A stretch of DNA of 33,499 nt, taken from assembly GCA_002448305.1 (NCBI GenBank), contig DJWY01000029.1, positions 1 through 33,499 of the forward strand, given 5' to 3'. Below the pieces are notes generated by a model. That model was not told the origin of the DNA. It saw nothing but the letters and a program-made list of their open reading frames with translations, and did no database searches. Shown piece after piece: positions 32,206-33,499 of this stretch. Every line of letters begins with the position of its first letter. Position 1 is the first letter of the stretch. This DNA comes from Selenomonadales bacterium UBA7018 (GTDB lineage Bacteria; Bacillota; Negativicutes; Selenomonadales; Selenomonadaceae). The position numbers and the translations under genes are program-made.

Positions 32206-33499
32206 TTATTCTTCGACTTTTTCAAGCAGAAGATTAGCAAGCACTTCCGAACTTGCGCGTTCAATGTCATCGGGGACGCTTTGACCGGTCGTTATGTACG
32301 ACAGCGAACATCTGTTATCGTTCAGAAGGTTTAAAATCATTCCCAAACTGCCGGTCTCGTCGATTTTGGTAAAAATAATTCTATCGGGGTTGACTTGCGC
32401 AAATTTATTCATAATCTGCTTAGCGTCGGTATATTTCGTGGTCGCGCTTATGACTAAATGTTTTTCGATTCGGGGATTGACGCGCAAAAATTCTTCAAGC
32501 TCGCGCATTTGATATTCGTCATGCTGACTTCGCCCGGCGGTGTCGATTAAGATTAATTCTTTATTGCGGTGGCGTTCGATAGAGGCGGCGAGTTCAGCCG
32601 GATTGTAGACGATTTCGAGTGGCAATTCCAAAATGTCGGAATAAGTTTTAAGTTGTTCGACAGCGGAAATTCTGTAGGTGTCAGCGGTGATTAGCGCGAC
32701 GTTCGCTCTTTGCTCAAGGACGAATTTAGCGGCGATTTTAGCAAGCGTGGTAGTTTTGCCAACGCCGGTCGTACCGAGTAGCGCGACAATCCGGACGCCG
32801 TGCCGATTGAGTTTAACGCCGTCGGAAAATCTCACGTGTTCGTTAAGATAATTAATTAGCGTATCTTTTGCGGCGGGCGTATGCATATCAACGAGCGTAT
32901 CGCCAGGATTTGTATTAGCTGCCATATCCTTTAAAATTTCCTCGTCGACTTCTTGACGCTTTAAAGCTTCGTGCAAAGATATTCCGCTTTTCTGGGAGTC
33001 GCGCCCTAAAATTTCGGCGAGTAAAGCTTTCATCTGCGCGATTTCTTCTTCTAAGTGCTTGATTTTCTCTTCGCTTTGGGGTGAAGGTTGCGACTGCGTG
33101 GTCATTGCAACTTGTTGAGCCTGTGCGGCTTGTTGCAAACGAATTTGTTCGGCAGCTTGAGCTTGAGCTTGCGCGATTGCAGCTTGTTGCATCATCTGCA
33201 TTTGATTAAATTGCGCCATAATCATTGCTTGCGTCTGCGCCATTTGCTCTTGTGTGAAATTCGTAGTTTGTTGCTGAGGCTCGGCTTCGGACGGAGATTT
33301 TTTAGCGGGTGGAGTTTTGACTTCGGGTGAAGATTTTTCTTCAGCTGGTTGAGTTTCGACTTTTGGCGAAGGAATTTCTTCAGCAGGTGGAGTTTCAACT
33401 TCGGGCGAAGATTTTTCTTCAGCGGGTGGAGTTTTGAACTCAGGCGAAAGAATTTCTTCAGCAGGTGGAGTTTCAACTTCGTGCGAAGGAATTTCTTCA
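32206..33499 (-). CDS. flhF: FlhF signal-recognition-type GTPase (5' end outside the window)
   Basis: FlhF places new flagella at the correct site. The frame is open past 33243 to the window edge, so the internal ATG at 33243 is not the true start and the N terminus is missing. The NG domain is complete: helical N region about 32800-33000, P-loop LLGTTGVGKTTT (about 32750-32785), ADTYRISAVEQLKTY, DTAGRSQHD (about 32530), and TKIDETGSLG. Upstream lies an unusual linker: five 13-residue Pro/Glu units (EEKSSPEVETPPA-like, 33304-33498), then a Gln/Ala/Met-rich stretch (about 33060-33243) with a coiled-coil character. Typical FlhF proteins have a variable but not repetitive linker here. Confidence 0.93.
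   Translation of the reverse strand, partial: EEIPSHEVETPPAEEILSPEFKTPPAEEKSSPEVETPPAEEIPSPKVETQPAEEKSSPEVKTPPAKKSPSEAEPQQQTTNFTQEQMAQTQAMIMAQFNQMQMMQQAAIAQAQAQAAEQIRLQQAAQAQQVAMTTQSQPSPQSEEKIKHLEEEIAQMKALLAEILGRDSQKSGISLHEALKRQEVDEEILKDMAANTNPGDTLVDMHTPAAKDTLINYLNEHVRFSDGVKLNRHGVRIVALLGTTGVGKTTTLAKIAAKFVLEQRANVALITADTYRISAVEQLKTYSDILELPLEIVYNPAELAASIERHRNKELILIDTAGRSQHDEYQMRELEEFLRVNPRIEKHLVISATTKYTDAKQIMNKFAQVNPDRIIFTKIDETGSLGMILNLLNDNRCSLSYITTGQSVPDDIERASSEVLANLLLEKVEE
33304..33498 (-). repeat. 39-bp tandem repeat coding the FlhF linker
   Basis: Five exact-length 39-bp units (33498-33460, 33459-33421, 33420-33382, 33381-33343, 33342-33304), each encoding a 13-residue motif of the form EE-I/K-PSPEVETPPA. 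The array runs off the window edge and may be longer. Confidence 0.9.

Noticed and set aside
33243..33243. ATG taken as the start of flhF
   Set aside because: The frame continues upstream with in-frame coding repeats to the window edge.
33304..33498. CRISPR-like short regular repeats near the window end
   Set aside because: 39-bp units are contiguous, in frame with flhF and encode a linker.

Overview
The window looks like a chromosomal segment of a motile Negativicutes bacterium (Selenomonadales-like: a Firmicutes relative with an outer membrane). The evidence is an SLH-domain plus beta-barrel porin of the OmpM/Mep45 type, flagellar L- and P-ring genes (flgH, flgI) that only make sense with an outer membrane, a YvyF-type flagellar operon protein and Firmicutes-like RNA polymerase subunits. 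A MeaB GTPase fits the propionate metabolism common in this group. This assignment is inferred from gene content, not from a database search.

Layout. 1-395 is the 3' end of an RTX-repeat protein. 550-2721 is DNA topoisomerase III, followed by ssrA (tmRNA, 2775-3124) with its own promoter and terminator. On the minus strand lie cheR and a coupled, shrunken PaaK-like gene (3178-4679), then a giant 2211-residue RTX protein (4832-11467) with an HExxH metallopeptidase-like segment and a 279-bp tandem repeat array. Divergent from it is rpoB-rpoC (11731-20315), detached from its usual ribosomal-protein neighbours and carrying large insertions. A GDSL esterase and a peptidoglycan-binding/3D-domain protein follow on the minus strand. 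22524-26710 is a flagellar rod/ring operon, flgG-flgA-flgH-[two small non-flagellar ORFs]-flgI-flgJ. 26866-28143 (minus) is the OmpM-like porin with a long structured leader. 28396-31247 (plus) holds a FkbM-like methyltransferase, meaB and a yvyF-like gene. The window ends with flhG and the 5'-incomplete flhF on the minus strand.

How the genes work together. flgG/A/H/I/J build the distal rod and the L/P rings, FlhF and FlhG set flagellar site and number, and CheR methylates chemoreceptors. OmpM and the PG-binding 3D protein concern the cell envelope. RpoB, RpoC, topoisomerase III and tmRNA are housekeeping.

Main points for a second look: (i) a two-gene insert in the flagellar operon whose first gene carries an apparent 1-base frameshift hidden by a fortuitous longer ORF; (ii) an inverted repeat that can sequester the ompM Shine-Dalgarno site; (iii) large low-complexity insertions in RpoB, one with a 90-bp tandem duplication; (iv) an abrupt codon and purine switch inside rpoC; (v) a truncated PaaK-like protein with a broken ATP loop, translationally coupled to CheR; (vi) a 39-bp repeat linker in FlhF.
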